The position numbers and the translations under genes were made by a program. Under the pieces are notes generated by a model, which was not told the DNA's origin, searched no databases, and worked only from the letters and a program-made list of their open reading frames with translations. A stretch of DNA of 64,000 bases from contig JASANG010003208.1 in the NCBI GenBank assembly GCA_030248215.1, forward strand, positions 1 to 64,000. Reading direction: 5' to 3'. This DNA is from Enoplolaimus lenunculus (Eukaryota; Nematoda; Enoplea; Enoplida; Thoracostomopsidae). How positions within the stretch are numbered: position 1 is the first letter of the stretch; every line of letters begins with the position of its first letter. Below are positions 15,701 through 28,231 of this stretch, in pieces.

Positions 15701-18700
15701 GTCAGGCTTATCGGTCTGTACGAACCGAGCTCCGCTGGATCCTTTCCGGCTTTGAGTAACGGTTTGATTGTTGCAACTTTCCAATCGGTTGGCATGAAAC
15801 CGCTAGCCAGGACTTTGTTGAACAGCAGAAGTAATGTGATCTTGCCATTTTCAGATATGTTCGCAAGCATTAGGTTATGTATTCCATCAGCTCCAGGGGC
15901 GCTGTTCGGCTTTAATTTCGAAAGAGCATGCTCAAGTTCGTTTGCCCTGAAAGGCTCGCAGTATACACATCCAGCGCACTTTCCGCGGATCTTTTGTAGC
16001 TTGCGTTGAGCTGGCCTATCTTCATTGGCGCACTTCACATTGCTTACTCTGGCGTACATTTTGCAGAAAGCGGTAGCCTTCGCTTTGCTGTCTGTGATTG
16101 TTTTCCCGGCCACCACTAACGCTTCACCAGACTTTCTTTCTTTTAAACGGCCGTCGATCGCCGCCAGCGTTCGGAATACTTTGCTGTTGTCTGTTTTTGC
16201 ATCTAGCTTGTTCACCTCGCTTCTCCAGAATTCCCGTTTGGCCTTCATAGTTGCACGTCGTGCTAGTCTGCATGAATCTTTCCAATTCTTCATGTCCGAT
16301 TCGCTCCTGTGGGCAAGCTTCCCGAGTTCTCTACGATTGTGGAAAGCGTTTCTGACTTCGTCGTCCCACCATGGCTTTGGGTTCACGACTCCTCCTTTTG
16401 GTATTGCAATGGCAGCTGCTTTGTTCATAGTCCCAACGATACATCTGTTTAGTTTCGTTACTGCTTTCAGGTCATCGCATACCCAGTCGCCTTCCGTCTT
16501 TTCCTTTAGGAGTTTGTCCACTTCCATCTTGAATACATGCCAGTTTGCGCGCCTGTACGCAAGTTGGGCTTTCTGCCTGATGACATTAGTAGCGCTCGTG
16601 CCTGCAATATCAATAATGATCGGGTAATGGTCTGATCCATACGAATCTTGTAGAACACGCCACATCGTATCATCAAGTAGTTCGGTGCTGGCAATAGTAA
16701 CATCCGGTGTAGATGGGTTCCCTTCATGATCTAGCCGAGTCGGTTCACCACTATTCAAGCATACCAGATTTTCGCCGTCAATCCACTCTTGTAGCTTCAG
16801 CCCAAGTTCGTCTTCTCTGCATACAGTTCACATCAACAGCTGAACCATTGTTCAGTATCTCGTATGCTGAGCCCGAACAGTTAGCATTTTTCTACTGACT
16901 GAAGCAATATATATGTAAGAGTTTAGGTTACCGGTAAAAAAGACAAGAAAGTAAAGAAGAAAAAGACAACTAAGAAAACTGATCAAACGGCAAAGCGAAT
17001 AAACTCGCAGGGCGATGAAGTGCCCAGCGCAGTTGCTGAGTTTGTAGCGAATGACACGGAAAACGCTGATAGACATTCACGATTACAATCGCAAGTAGGT
17101 ATTCTTATGTTGCTTCTTGGTTTCGTGCGTTCGTAATTTTACGAATTTTTTTGAACAACATAGGTAGTTTTGAATATTCTTAATTTCGATATTCAGTCGA
17201 ATATATTGTTAAAGTTAGGACGTCCAACAAGCGTAGTTTGGGCATAGTGTCAGCTAGGATTCTTGCATAGGCTCAGCTAGGGTTTTTGCATTCGTTGGCG
17301 AAATTTTTGGTGTGAACAACTATCTAGTTCTGTGGCTTCTTAATCTGGATATACAATCGAAATAGTTGAAGTTAACTCCTAACATAAGTAATTGATGTCC
17401 AGCTCCAGCTAACTTTTACATTTGTATCCAAATACCGAGCAAATAAGCGCACTAAAGTAACGATTTGTTTATTATGTAATTAGCGATATCGGTTTCAGTA
17501 ATAGAATAAAGTGAGAAATGAGCCGTGAAAATTGAGTTTTGTGGGTTTGTCCACGACACCGTATAGTTCCAGTCCCGCCATCTTCTAACCCAAGTCGCGC
17601 AACGCCTCTACTATGTACTTTGTAAATAAATTGATCACTTCAAGTCCGTTTTATGTAATTTAGGACGATTTTGATTTTTGGCTTTCGGGAGCTGTAGACA
17701 CATTGTCTGCAATCGATCATGGAAATGATGTTTCTAGTATCCAAGACAATACGTTTGAAAATGGCACCGTGTCTGGTTCGAAGCAATTGGTAAAACTCGG
17801 GATTTTTATAGATATTACTTCGCAAGGTTTCCTTGCGCTAATAACAAGGGATCGTGTACAACAAAGAGGCAAACATTCCTAAGCGACAAGGACATGCGTG
17901 TTAACTGACAATGTGGGAACTATAGACGTGGTAGAGTAATCCATTTCTCGTCAACTTCTGACTACTTTTGGATCGTTATATTCCTTTCCACTCTGGCGTA
18001 AGGCAATAGTGTAGCCGAGGGGTTAGGGGTCAACGTTGCCTTGAGATTTTTGACCAGGGGTTTTTAGGAACATTATTCAATTAAAAGCCCCGGAAGACGC
18101 TTTTGATGTTTTTCTTGCCTGAATTATGAGCATTATGTTCTACATATTTTAGAAAGTGAAAAAGTCGAGTTCTAAAAACAAAGACGAGTATTCAAAATTG
18201 CAGTCGCCAGATGAGTATAGTAATGGTCGAATATTGTCTCCACCGATAGATCGTTCCGAATATGAAATTGCCTCTGGTATTTGTACACCTAGTCAAGAGC
18301 AAACGGCAGGAATATGCGGGCAGTTGGGACAGGTGATACGTTGCTTCTTAAGATTTATATGTTTATATCTAACCAAGCTAATATCCAGTTTTAAGTTGAC
18401 GAATGACACACTCAATTTTTGTCAAAAAATGAGATGAGGACAATTTTCGCATAATTGTGTAAACAAAAGAAAAAACAGCTGCCAGTCAGTTGCAGGAACG
18501 GAAAAGATTATTATTGATTTCTTCGAAATTACATACTCAGCGCGTAGCTGTGTTTTTATACGAGTTTGCTTACACTGCATGCAATTGATCTATTTCTATT
18601 ATGTAACGTTGTTGCTGGTACTCATTTGAAGGTAAAACTGTAGCGTTAGTGGTGTTCCTGAAATGGTTTGAGTTTTTCATAAAATCTACAACACGTGAGG

Positions 18701-21700
18701 ACGATTATCTTGTAATATACTATTTAAAAGTACTTAGATTGGTATATTTTTTCTTCACAGACATTAAACATTCAATGTGGCGCTTCAGTAGTGAAAAGAC
18801 TGTTATTAGTTGAAGAATTAATATGTTGATGTTTTGTTTACAGGGGCAGAATAATTTCCGATTGCTTGCCGAAAACAAAATTTTGAAACTCGTAAGTTAA
18901 CACCATTGTCATTTGCTTCTTTATTGTATCTGCTTCCATATTGTAGATTTTGCTTATTATGGAAAACCTGTTAAGTTTCATTTTTTTCTTCAAGAGACCA
19001 TAATTAGCAGTAAACCATAGGCAACCGACGTCGCTTTTTAAAACGTAATAAAAAATCGAACAAAATTTAATAAAATTTGATGCTTCCTGTGTGAATGATT
19101 ATTCGTACAATCGCGCTACTATTGGATCTCGGGATTATTCCCCCAACAGGCGCATACAACTTTAAATTGCAGCGTCTGGCAGGATTACAATACAAAAGTA
19201 GCGTCTGACGTTTCACTCGCGAGATGTTTTACTCGCAATTCTCTTTGTTTTAACGTCGGATCGCATAGAAATGTGCAATATATGTGTTTTCCTCTTTTTT
19301 CGCCCGACTTCCAATTATTACGCGCAGAACCAGTACGTACAAGTGTATAACGTGCCTTGAGCCCTTTTATATCTAGATTCTAGATATACATGCATACAAA
19401 AATTGCCAGATTCGTCGTTATATGGCGTGTATTATTTATCGATTTTTTTTGAATATTTTAGCTTTGAGTAATTACTTTTTTCAATGTATATACGTACATT
19501 GATAACTAACTTTGTTTCGTTTCAGACTTATGAGCCTTCTGTGAATGTGTCGGACTCGTCGTGTTTGTTTGTGACGGTCATGTGTTCAAATATTTCGTCG
19601 CTTAAACTGTCCAAATTAGAGCTAAACATATTAGACTCACTTAGTATAACCCAAGTGAGACAGGTACGAAAGGATATTTTAACCACATAGCTATTCGCTA
19701 GTTTTCATGGTGGCATTTTGGGGACAATTTTTATAATATATGATATTGTAACTTGTTTTTGGTTACTGTTATGTTTCGATTTGAATGGTTAAGGCTGATG
19801 TTAGCTGCAAGCCAATTTGCTAAGACCATAAAATTTGAAACAAAATGTCATTATTACGTCAGAACCAGAACAACCATTTAAAATTTCAACTCATTTTACA
19901 TGGTACCTGAATGAATGCAACTTTATTTATTCATTTTGTTTTATGACGTAAATTACCATTTTATAAAATTATTCGACGAATAAATTCGTGGTTTTATTAT
20001 TGCGTTTGAATTATCCTTGCTCGCCACCAATTGCGTCTAGCGATACGGTTGCAGTCGTATCTTATCTCGAGGTAGCGACTACATATACAAGAGACTGAAA
20101 ATGTAATACTATGTAATTCCGGTTGCGATCGCAGTTTATATTCGCAGTAATTGCAAGCAGTTTAAATCACGTTTAGCAACCACGATCAGAGCTGACGTTT
20201 GGACGTTCTGTGAGTGAAGTCTTTGAAAGAAAACAATTTACGAAGTTATAGTTATTTGACAGTGGAATAACTACATGTAAAATAAAGAAACTATGGTATA
20301 TAAAGACACTACTTTGCATATTTCAGCCTGGTGCATCCCCAGATGATGCTATAGAATTTGTGCCACAGCTTGCACCTGGAGTGACGCAGCAGACTCAGTT
20401 AACTTTTGCCGTTCAGTCTATTGACATTCCGCAGAAACTTAGAGGAACGCTGTCTTACATGATCTCAGTAGGTTTTTGTCGCAGCTTCCTGTTTTGTTTC
20501 TTTTAATAAGTCTCAGTTATGAGCTGGTTTTATTTTCAATATTTAAATTTATTTAAAGTACATCTTAATTAAAATTTAGTTTTTCGCTTTGTGGAATTCT
20601 GAATTTCTTTCGTCCGAATCAATCTCGATGACACCGTCTGTTTTGTTGTAGGCTGTTTAACTGAATTTGTCGTTGTATGAAATCTGTGTTCTTTTTTAAC
20701 AATGAACTTTTATTGAAACTGTGGAAGAGTTCTTAATATTTGGCGAACTGTTGGAAGCCTTTTGGGTTTACGTTTAGATTTAAGATGGTGCAGGGAAGAT
20801 CCTTTTAATGTACTGCCACCACCAAGTGTTTAGAGTGTTGAACGGAATTTTAAAAACGGGCTTCAAAAACAGTGTAACGTTTCGAAAACGTTCCTGTCAC
20901 AGTCCGGCAGAATGTATATGGTGTGCTTATTATGCACAAATCCTGCGTGCTGTCTAAAATCTGTGTGTATGGGCCACGACCGACTCATGTCTACTTTTGA
21001 ACTAAAAACTGGTAAATGTATGTCGTTAAGCCAGAAATCAAGTCTTAACGTACACAGTTTTATTTGAGCATCGTAGCGCCCGTCACTTTTGATTTTGACA
21101 GTTCCATTTGTTTTGGGTTTAAACCAAATGGCATTTTATGTTTTAGCGAGATTCCGGGCTGACACCTGATAAGCTGGACTTTACGATGTTCTTCCCGTGC
21201 TCAACATTTACTCTGCCAGCAACGTACAGTCGGTGAGTCAATTATGATTTTTGTTGGAAGTCTTTTTGCTGCTTAAAAGTTTTTGTTCTTTTTTACTAAT
21301 AAAATAATTAGTTAATATTTGGGACTATGCTACGTACGAAGTTTTTGGCCGTTGGCTTTAGATTTTTTGTTTTCGTTTGTTGATTAAACATTATAAGTGG
21401 AATATCTTACATTGAAATTTACAGATTTTTGTATTTTTATTATTGAAATGAGGTATCTAAAATTGCACGTTTTTTGTTTAACGTGTTTTAGCGACGCGTT
21501 CGCTGATTTGTTAAGTAGTGGAACTGTTGATCAAAAATCGACGATAAACTTTCTATGTGCTCTACCGTTCCAAGATTTATTGAACAAATTATGCTGTTGT
21601 GGCCATTATACAGGTACGTTTGGGACGTGGTTTGGCTGATGTCCTACTTACTTGCAGCGCTTTAATTTTTTAATTTTTCAGCATGGTTTAACGATACACG

Positions 21701-23762
21701 ACTATTGGAACACCGCTTAAATTGTTACGACTTATTTTGGTGGCGCATACTTTTTGTCTATTTCAATGATGTCCAGCGCTGTAACAACTTTGTAAGCAAA
21801 GCGCCACCTTAATGGTGCTCTGTACTTTTTCAAAGTGTTAATGTCATCCAGCGTCGTACGTCGCCGTCCGATACCGTGCGGTATCGTACACGTGAACGAT
21901 GGGGGACGACGACGTATGGCTGCGAACGACACCCACGACAAATATATCGCTACCATAAGTAGGTCAAAGAAGACAGCGAATATTTAGCTATTTGTTAATT
22001 TGCAGGTGTAAGGTATCATTAAATAAAATATTAATATTTGCAAATTGGCCTGAGTACTGTGTTGAGTGTTATTACGTTAGATGGGCATGCAACCGCTTTT
22101 GCAAAACAATGGAAACTGTATCGGAAAGTTAAAACAATGTTGCATTTGTGTACTGGAACTGTAATTCTAAATGCATCTTGGTTAGGATGCTGTTAAAATT
22201 GAAATAAATGGTATAAATAAGAATTCACAAAAAATAATAATAATTGCGTTTGTTAAAGTTATTAAGCGAGCTCGTTTAATTCTTTTGCAGCTTGGCTGTA
22301 TACTTAAAAAGATTATAACAATTTAATTTTTTGATTAGCCTTGGTATCTAGTAGCAATAACTCAGCGTCAATAACCGCAGTGAGAACTGAAAATATGTGC
22401 GAAATTTGCAAACGCCAGCATAGAAATAGTAATCGGTGTCTGTTTAGCTTTGTGTTATTTGCCCGTTTCTGAAACGTATGTAGTATAGATTTGAAGAGCT
22501 TCAAAATCTTGCACTTGTTTGGTCCTATTTGTCAGCCGAGTTTGACTTTGTACTTGATTTTGTTCGATTGTTTGAAAATCTTACAACTGGTGACAGGTGT
22601 TACACACATTTGTGAATACGGATTCTTGTCTAAGCCTAGCATGAATTATCAATTGACGATAGATTTGATGGATTAGGAGGGCTTCAACATTTTGTATATT
22701 TTTGCAGATTATTCTTTCTACTTGTCATCCGAGTTTGTCATTTTGTACCTATTCAGTTCGCTTTTGAAAACTATACCTTGTGATGATAAGTGCTGCACAC
22801 ATTTTGTAATTTTGTGAATACAGGATCTTTGTTTGAGCCCGTAAAGTTTTGTAATTGATTTTTGTAATCAAATTATGCGCTGATTTTTTGTCGTTATTTT
22901 TTAGTTGTTGAGCAAGTTGGCAACAACGCATCATTATACAGTCAAACTAGCCGAATGGAACCTATTTGTCTTCTAGTCAAGAAGCAGGTATGTTGTGTTT
23001 TTTGTTTAATATTATAAAATTCATTTACTTAACTGGTTATGCTATATAACATGAATAAGCCAGTATGTTTTAAAATAATATCACTACTTTAATAATGCTG
23101 TGCTGAGATTTATTTGTCATATTTCGCAAGATTACGACGTGAAACTGTATTGTTGCATTACACGTCTCCTCGTATGCATGTTCTTCAACGGTTACACCGC
23201 GATTTGGTTTATTCGATTCTTTTAACTCACTATAATATAAATTAGTCAAAATGGTCGCTGCATTTGCAATCACGACATCTTACGAACTAATTTGCATACC
23301 CTGCACATATATCAAAAATTGATTGTAACGCTGCCCAAAATACACATGTGGGGTGTTTCAGCTTTAATACTATAGATGTAAATTGACTGTAACGCTGCCC
23401 GAAGTACATATGTGAGGTGTATTGGCATTAGTGATATAGATTTTGTTAAAATTTTTGTTTACGTCTTTTCCGTTTTTTATGTTATGCAAACTAGCGTTTA
23501 ATGCCCCGTAACATTTTGACTTGTAATACAAAATTGATGCTTTTAGTTTCTCGAAAACGCCGAAGTATGATTTTCCTGACAAAGTCTAAAATATTATTAT
23601 AGCCTATTCATAAATGGGTAAACAAATGGCTAATATTTTTATTTGTAGGACGATGTTATAACCGTAGACGGAAAAAGTGCAAACGGTCAGTTTTTGAAAT
23701 CTGTGCTTCAAGAAATCCCGGGATATTTCGATTCATCTGTTACGAATATGCCAGAAACATGA
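776..23762 (+). CDS. AP3D1: AP-3 adaptor complex delta subunit (delta-adaptin), complete, 32 exons
   Basis: Large delta subunit of AP-3, which sorts cargo from endosomes to lysosome-related organelles and synaptic vesicles. Exons: 776-940, 1237-1332, 2100-2180, 2691-2771, 2984-3091, 3612-3741, 4293-4432, 4610-4683, 5034-5136, 5619-5667, 6067-6212, 6642-6790, 7438-7564, 8316-8419, 8631-8728, 9039-9172, 9460-9605, 10146-10356, 10778-10943, 11606-11796, 12070-12179, 12588-12753, 16927-17094, 17664-17789, 18153-18332, 18844-18891, 19526-19663, 20327-20467, 21147-21232, 21492-21613, 22905-22987, 23649-23762. All junctions are GT-AG and keep one frame for about 1326 codons. Family landmarks seen in order: FDKNLTDLVRGIRN, LGYDMNWAAFNIIEVM, RIGYLAASQSF, KEKLEDPDPGVQSA, TNNWMLIKIIKL, LDDKDESIRLRALDLL, NDPYRALDVDLD. 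The start is uncertain: ATGs at 713, 776 and 785 share the frame. The 776 start gives an N-terminus about 25 residues longer than the human one as I recall it. Confidence 0.97.
1530..1900. repeat. Degenerate GGATTCGG-rich repeat in AP3D1 intron 2
   Basis: Starts with the phrase AGGGTGTCAAC and contains repeated GGTTCGGATTCGG words. Similar CCGGTTCCGG-type patches, with a nearby GGGTGCAAC phrase, occur at 53210-53645 and, weakly, at 44210-44330 and 6890-6985. This looks like a dispersed low-complexity family, not a coding sequence. Confidence 0.4.
7811..7878 (-). mobile_element. Partial CAAGAG element, inverted relative to its neighbour
   Basis: Reverse complement of the left end of the element at 7886-8192: it shares CACAGAATGTG, GTTGCACAC and the terminal CTCTTG. 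It abuts the 7-mer GTAATAT that also flanks its neighbour. Confidence 0.6.
7886..8192 (+). mobile_element. MITE with CAAGAG...CTCTTG termini (307 bp) in AP3D1 intron 13
   Basis: Imperfect terminal inverted repeats CAAGAGCGGATAAT and ATTATCCACTCTTG. It is flanked on both sides by the same 7 bp, GTAATAT (7879-7885 and 8193-8199), a likely target-site duplication. It is homologous to 42236-42550 over nearly all its length (shared CCGGTGCGAACCATGTCAC). No coding capacity. Confidence 0.8.
13476..13486 (+). repeat. Target-site duplication of the LINE, left copy
   Basis: ACTGACTTAAG next to the LINE 3' tail; it matches 16894-16904 (ACTGACTGAAG) at 10 of 11 bases. This sets the insertion borders. 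Confidence 0.65.
13487..16893 (-). mobile_element. LINE (non-LTR retrotransposon, I/Jockey-like with RNase H), 5'-truncated, antisense in AP3D1 intron 22
   Basis: Reads on the minus strand in the order: C-terminal end of an APE endonuclease (GSDHYPIIID), a linker with PWWDDEV, reverse transcriptase (YRPISLTSC, FSTAFDTVWH, GGVPQGTVLSPSLF, then FADDVALI near 15231-15242), RNase H (TMFTDGSAIE from about 14355, then LTDSQSL, VQWIPGHAGIEGNE), and a C-terminal CX2CX8HX4C zinc knuckle. The RT-RNase H order and the knuckle suggest the I/Jockey group. It is damaged: the frame shifts at a seven-base homopolymer at 15261-15267, between the GVPQG and FADD motifs, and a TAA at 13980-13982 interrupts the RNase H end. 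The first ORF and most of the endonuclease are missing. The 3' end closes with a GAAGAAGAAA tail. Confidence 0.9.
16894..16904 (+). repeat. Target-site duplication of the LINE, right copy
   Basis: ACTGACTGAAG, paired with 13476-13486. The AP3D1 exon 23 acceptor lies only 22 bp further on, so the insertion just missed the splice site. Confidence 0.65.
18844..23762 (+). other. AP-3 delta ear exons (exons 26-32, about residues 1084-1326)
   Basis: C-terminal appendage. Exon 26 holds FRLLAENKILKL, matching the SYSLLAEN phrase of the family. Later exons carry LNILDSLSI, FAVQSIDIPQKLRGTLSYM, DAFADLLSSGTVD and the end segment PICLLVKKQ-DDVITVDGKSANG. The protein ends EIPGYFDSSVTNMPET, slightly longer than human. 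Confidence 0.93.
21740..21960. repeat. CG-rich, palindrome-rich repeat in AP3D1 intron 30
   Basis: An island of CG-rich words (CGTCGTACGTCGCCGTCC, GATACCGTGCGGTATCGTAC) in AT-rich intron DNA. It resembles the core of the element at 54347-54563, though the ends found there are not clear here. Confidence 0.45.
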
Positions 23763-24037
23763 AGCCAAATTTCAAGACGTCCAGCATTAACGGATTTTGA
23801 ATCTATGTGGTGAAGTTGTATTGTTTTGTTTGTTAGGAAATGTAGCCACAAACGAGTGGCTTTTCGCAGCTATTTATTCTTTTTCGTTTAAAACTTAACT
23901 GTTTTCATGTTTTCCTAAAATAAGGATCACTCGTTAAAATCTGAAAGCTTGATCTGTATTGTAATTCTATTTTGAAACACTCGATAGTAAATGGAAAATG
24001 TATCGTATATGCGTTTAATTCTTTGGTTGCAGAAAGG

Positions 24038-24043
24038 AATAAA
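24038..24043 (+). promoter_or_regulatory. Candidate poly(A) signal for AP3D1
   Basis: AATAAA 276 bp after the stop codon. A second AATAAA lies at 24419-24424; either could set the transcript end. Confidence 0.5.
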
Positions 24044-24418
24044 GCTAGTGTAAGGTTGGTATTCGCTTTGTAGTGACAGCTTTTACTCCATCCCCCGAAA
24101 ACTGAAATGTATTGAAAATTTTCAGTTGATAGTCAGTACTTGCAAAAAAATTTCGATGTGAGTTTCCTCTGACAATGAGAATAAAAAGTACCGTTTTGGT
24201 TATGGTGTGTTGTAAAGTGTTTGTTATGTAATTTAAAATGTGCACGTTTTAAAGTTTAACGAAGGCTTTATAATAGCTTAAAATACGTCGTTCAAGTTGT
24301 TACTGTGAATGTTGTTAGCTAGCATCAACAGGCAGGATTGATTTACTTACTTTGTCTTTATTTTTGGGCGGTATATATTGCTTAGAGCGGGTTTTTCCTT
24401 TTTGGTTTCAACAACATA

Positions 24419-24424
24419 AATAAA
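24419..24424 (+). promoter_or_regulatory. Second candidate poly(A) signal for AP3D1
   Basis: AATAAA followed by T-rich sequence; an alternative to the signal at 24038. Confidence 0.35.
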
Positions 24425-25719
24425 ATAGATTTGATTTATTAAAGTGTATGTATACTGACTTGCAAAGCTTTGTAGATTAGTAAGAGGCAAGTTTGGCAAT
24501 AGGTCAAGCATGAGCTGTAAATTGATTAGTTTATAAATTAGACCTGGTATACCTCATGTTTTTTCCAAAGTAACCCCCACCGGCCAACTTATTTAAAGTT
24601 GCTTTGAATTAGGGTGTCAACGGATAGTGAAAATTTTGGACAAATCAGAAAAGAAAAAAAAGATATTGAAGTTTAATAAGTTTCAAGATGTTTTATTTTT
24701 TAGCTAATAGAGTCGAGGCAAGCAGATATTCACCGGGCTTTCTAAACATTTAAAGGAAAGATTGACACTAAAACGGACATCGTCTTTTTCCGGAAACTGA
24801 AACGGATATGCGGTTGACTGTTACACTGCTTTCAAGCAGGTATGCGCATTATTTTACTTACATAAAATTTTTCATCTGTGTATGATGTTATCAAACCTAT
24901 ATTTAACTAAAATTAATAAATATAGTAAATTAAGTTGTATGAGCGAGTACCCTGTCCGGCGCAACAAAAGAATGGAAAAAACGGTCAGCAAATTTCCCCA
25001 CTGCAATGTCGACTAACGGTCAGAAAATTTCCCCACTGAAATGTCGGCTAAGTCTAGTCTGATTTCTCCCTCCTATCAAAACAGCTATCCTAACTCAAAC
25101 ACCTCCCGCACTTACATAAAAATTTAAACATCTTATCGGCCATCGTCTAAAACTTGGACCGGATCATACCTGAAATTTCGTATCGGTTCGGTCCACATCA
25201 CTACGTTTTGTCGAGAGTGAAAATGATTGCATTTCAGTTCAGTGTACCTCTGCACTGAATGACGCATTAGTGAATTTTATATACCATGTTAAAATTTGAT
25301 ACGAATTATACTCTAGCCATTCTGGTTTTAGTATGACTTTGTTTCTATCGTTTAAATTTTGGCATAAAAACGACTAAAAGTTTGTATGGTATGCGAAAAT
25401 GATGGTAATTTGATATTCTAAAAGCTTTTACAAGCTAAAGTTCGTGTACTGATAAATGGATCGCTATTTGCGGATTATTTGTGAGAAAAAGGGTTCGATC
25501 AGATCTAAAGATACTGGATCGAAATATGAAAAATAACTACAACGATTAATTTAGGTGACGGTATTGCTATCGTATTGCTTTTTCAACTTTTGTTATTCTT
25601 AACTTGTTTGCATAAACCGTTTTATCTAAATATAGTTTTAAATGCATTCAAACAGGTTTGACATTGAACTCACAAGAAACTGAACCAACTCTTTCTTTTC
25701 TAACAACAGATCTAGAATC

Positions 25720-26530
25720 TTCATTGGAAGCCATATGTGATTCTAAAATATCAAGTAATATATAATTTACAGTAAACAGTATATATGTAAAATAAATTAA
25801 TAAATATACAACATAAAACTATTTAAATAAATTAAAAATGTTGTTTATTTGGTTTTAACCCATTGTAAAATTTTTTAAAAATAAATCTATTTCATATGTA
25901 CATAAACCAGATGGATGTACTGTACGCAATTGGGTTTGGGTAATGTTTAGCATCACCACCGCCATACCTTGCTCTTATAATTCACTTATTTGTGAATTAT
26001 TTTGGTGACGTTTTATTCACGTGAGCTTGAGGCATTACCCGTCATGGCGGTAATTAAATTTTAAATTAATCTTAAATAATTAATAAAAGTAACTTATTAA
26101 AGATATTAACTTCAATTAATATTAAAATCAAATTACATTTACAAATTTAAATATAATATAAAGAAATTAATATTAAAGTTATTTAATAATTAAAATTTAG
26201 ATTAATAATAAATAATTAATAAAAGTAACTTATTTAAGATATTAACTTAAGTAATTTTAAAATATAATGACATTTATTAATTTAAATAATTAACCATTAA
26301 TTAACTTAACAATAAACTATTTTTAAACATTTTTATAATTTGAACAATTTTTTTAAAAATTTTTTAATTTTAAATTATAATTAAATTTTAATTAACAATT
26401 TTTGTGTGACGTTTTATATTATTATTACTTATGGTAATATAATAATGCAAATTAACAATTTTTTGAAAATTTTGTATTTTTTGTTTTTAAATAACACTAA
26501 AATAACAAAATAGCCAAATAAATAATAATT
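25720..26530. repeat. Very AT-rich tract
   Basis: About 800 bp made almost only of A and T, with many TTAAT/ATTAA words and short hairpins (a TATTATTATTAC...GTAATATAATAATG fold near 26415-26450). Two GC-richer patches contain TGACGTTTTAT. Possibly a matrix attachment or replication-prone region; no gene seen. Confidence 0.6.
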
Positions 26531-26586
26531 AATTTTGACTGCAACTTTGAAGGCACTCGGGAACAGGTTTGTCAAGGGTGTCGGTT

Positions 26587-27044
26587 TGCACGATTAAGGT
26601 GGAGGTGTAATAAGAAGGGGTCCCCCTTTTGAGTCATCATCAATATGAGTGAGTCCGTATTCCTACTTAGAGTCCGTAAGCGGATTGCCTCTTCACCCTA
26701 ATTAAAGTCAGCAAACGTCAATCATCCTTAATTGTAGTACGTCAATGACTCCAGGACCAAATAATGTTGTGTTCGAAACTTTAAAGCATACTTAAGTTTT
26801 GAAAGTACATTCCTAAATATATAACCTTACATTATCGCTCATGCTTAGTATAACTTTGCATTATCGCTAAAGCTTGTGATACAAGACAGATTAACGTTTA
26901 ATTCAACGGAAAGTTGCAATGCGGGATATATCAGTAATGAAAGACGACGGACGGTTGGTAACAGTCCGTAACCTAATAACAGGGAGTACCCTCTGGAGAA
27001 GTCAAATAAATACCGGTCCCCCGCCCTCTTCTTCGGGTCGCTAC
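26587..27044 (+). mobile_element. MITE of the GTAGTGACCCGAA family, degenerate copy
   Basis: Homologous end to end with 47743-48168: both contain GAGTCCGTA, TAATTGTAGTACGT-like text, an AACGTTTAAT phrase and the closing CTTCGGGTCGCTAC. The left terminus is decayed. Confidence 0.7.
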
Positions 27045-27424
27045 AATGAGTGCAATATGCCGATAAAACTCAGAAGCTAATTCTTATGAAGGCTTACTTT
27101 TAGGCTTAGGTAAGTATTGTCGGAAATGTAAGGCTAAACGTTAGCTTTAGGTTAGGCCTGTGGGAGGACGTACATTAAAATCCAATAGGATTTTCGGCTC
27201 CTGTACCCTTCCCAACATTAATGTTAAGGATGATAGGTTTAGGTGCAGGCTTAGGCTTGGTTAGAAGTGGGCCAGGGTTCCAAAAATGTGAGTGCAACTG
27301 AAAACTTTAACCTCTACCTTTCTTTATACGAATAACACAATCTAAACTTAAATTTCACCTTCATAGCGGCCAGCCGTGATGTTAGCCCACTAGTTCTCAA
27401 ATATAGCTCAATATTTGGTTCAAC

Positions 27425-27650
27425 ATTACCCTTGCAGCTGTAAATTATTCACTAAAAATCATGCTATTGAATTCAATTCGCACCAATGAACACAGCTGCA
27501 AGTCGCTTGAATTTCTTGCACCTGCAGTTTGATTGGTCAATCGGAATGTTCCTTTGAAAATACTTACAACTGTAAGTATTTCGTGAAAGTTGCAGCTGTT
27601 AGTTCTCGCTACAAAAAATTGCACGTCTGTAATGGCGTTATACTGTTTGC
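27425..27650 (-). mobile_element. Degenerate MITE related to the AAGCC-TATTCACACG family
   Basis: Shares GCAGCTGTAA, ATTCACTAAAAATCATGC and the AGTTCTCGCTACAAAAAATTGCACG phrase with the element at 45164-45439. Terminal repeats are eroded. Confidence 0.5.
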
Positions 27651-28048
27651 CAAGCTGATGTGTTAGTTTTAACGTTATTTCTTAATCACATTTTTATTAT
27701 TTTCAATGTTTATTTGACGGCTTTGAAAACCAGAAATTGCAGCTATAACTTAACAACGGATTTGTCTATTAAGACCATGTTATTTGCAACATGCCTAGCT
27801 TATAAAGACTCACCCTATGGCAAAATTTTAGTCTTCATAGCCGCACGCTTTAAAAATTGATTCTGGCAAAAACTACTCTGATTAGTAACTTTTACAGTGA
27901 ATGAATATCATTAATTAAGCAACTTTTGTCTCACAATGTCTTACCGACTTCCCAGATCATTATGTAATAATTTTCAGTGTATTAATACTGTGATCGATAT
28001 TAAACTGTCAGAACTTGTATACCTTTGCCAAATAACGTTAACTTTAAC

Positions 28049-28231
28049 GGCCAATGTTTACTTTAAGGGGCGTAACAGTAGATTAAGCGTATTCCTAACC
28101 CTAAACCTAAGCGTTGCAAAAATGTGTTCCCAAGCCTAAACCTAAGCCGAAGCTAAAAAATGTAATCTAGAATCTAAACATACTTTTTTATGGACCCACC
28201 AGAAACCTGGACGCCCCTTATAACATGGGCC
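28049..28231 (+). mobile_element. TTAGGC-core MITE, family B
   Basis: Left end GGCCAATGTTTACTTTAAGG, right end the inverse (CCCTTATAACATGGGCC). The core is CCTAAG/CCTAAACC words plus the family B phrases TAATCTAGAATCTAAAC and GACCCACCAGAAACCTGGAC. It lies 257 bp upstream of the receptor start codon. Confidence 0.8.

Larger units (their letters stand above)
10146..18332 (+). other. AP-3 delta hinge exons (exons 18-25, about residues 644-1083)
   Basis: Begins with the family phrase GLDLDACINEP followed by a serine/acidic run (SSSSDSEVE), then the delta-specific charged region. Exons 20, 22 and 23 are rich in lysine (for example KKDKKVKKKKTTKK), as in vertebrate delta hinges. Exon 24 opens with DDFDFWLS, which I recall as a feature of vertebrate delta isoforms. 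Exon 22 uses an acceptor inside its ORF (after GTTTAAG, 12587) so that DLDE joins PLKDDERLP in frame. The largest intron of the gene (12754-16926) is inside this part and holds the LINE. Confidence 0.9.
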
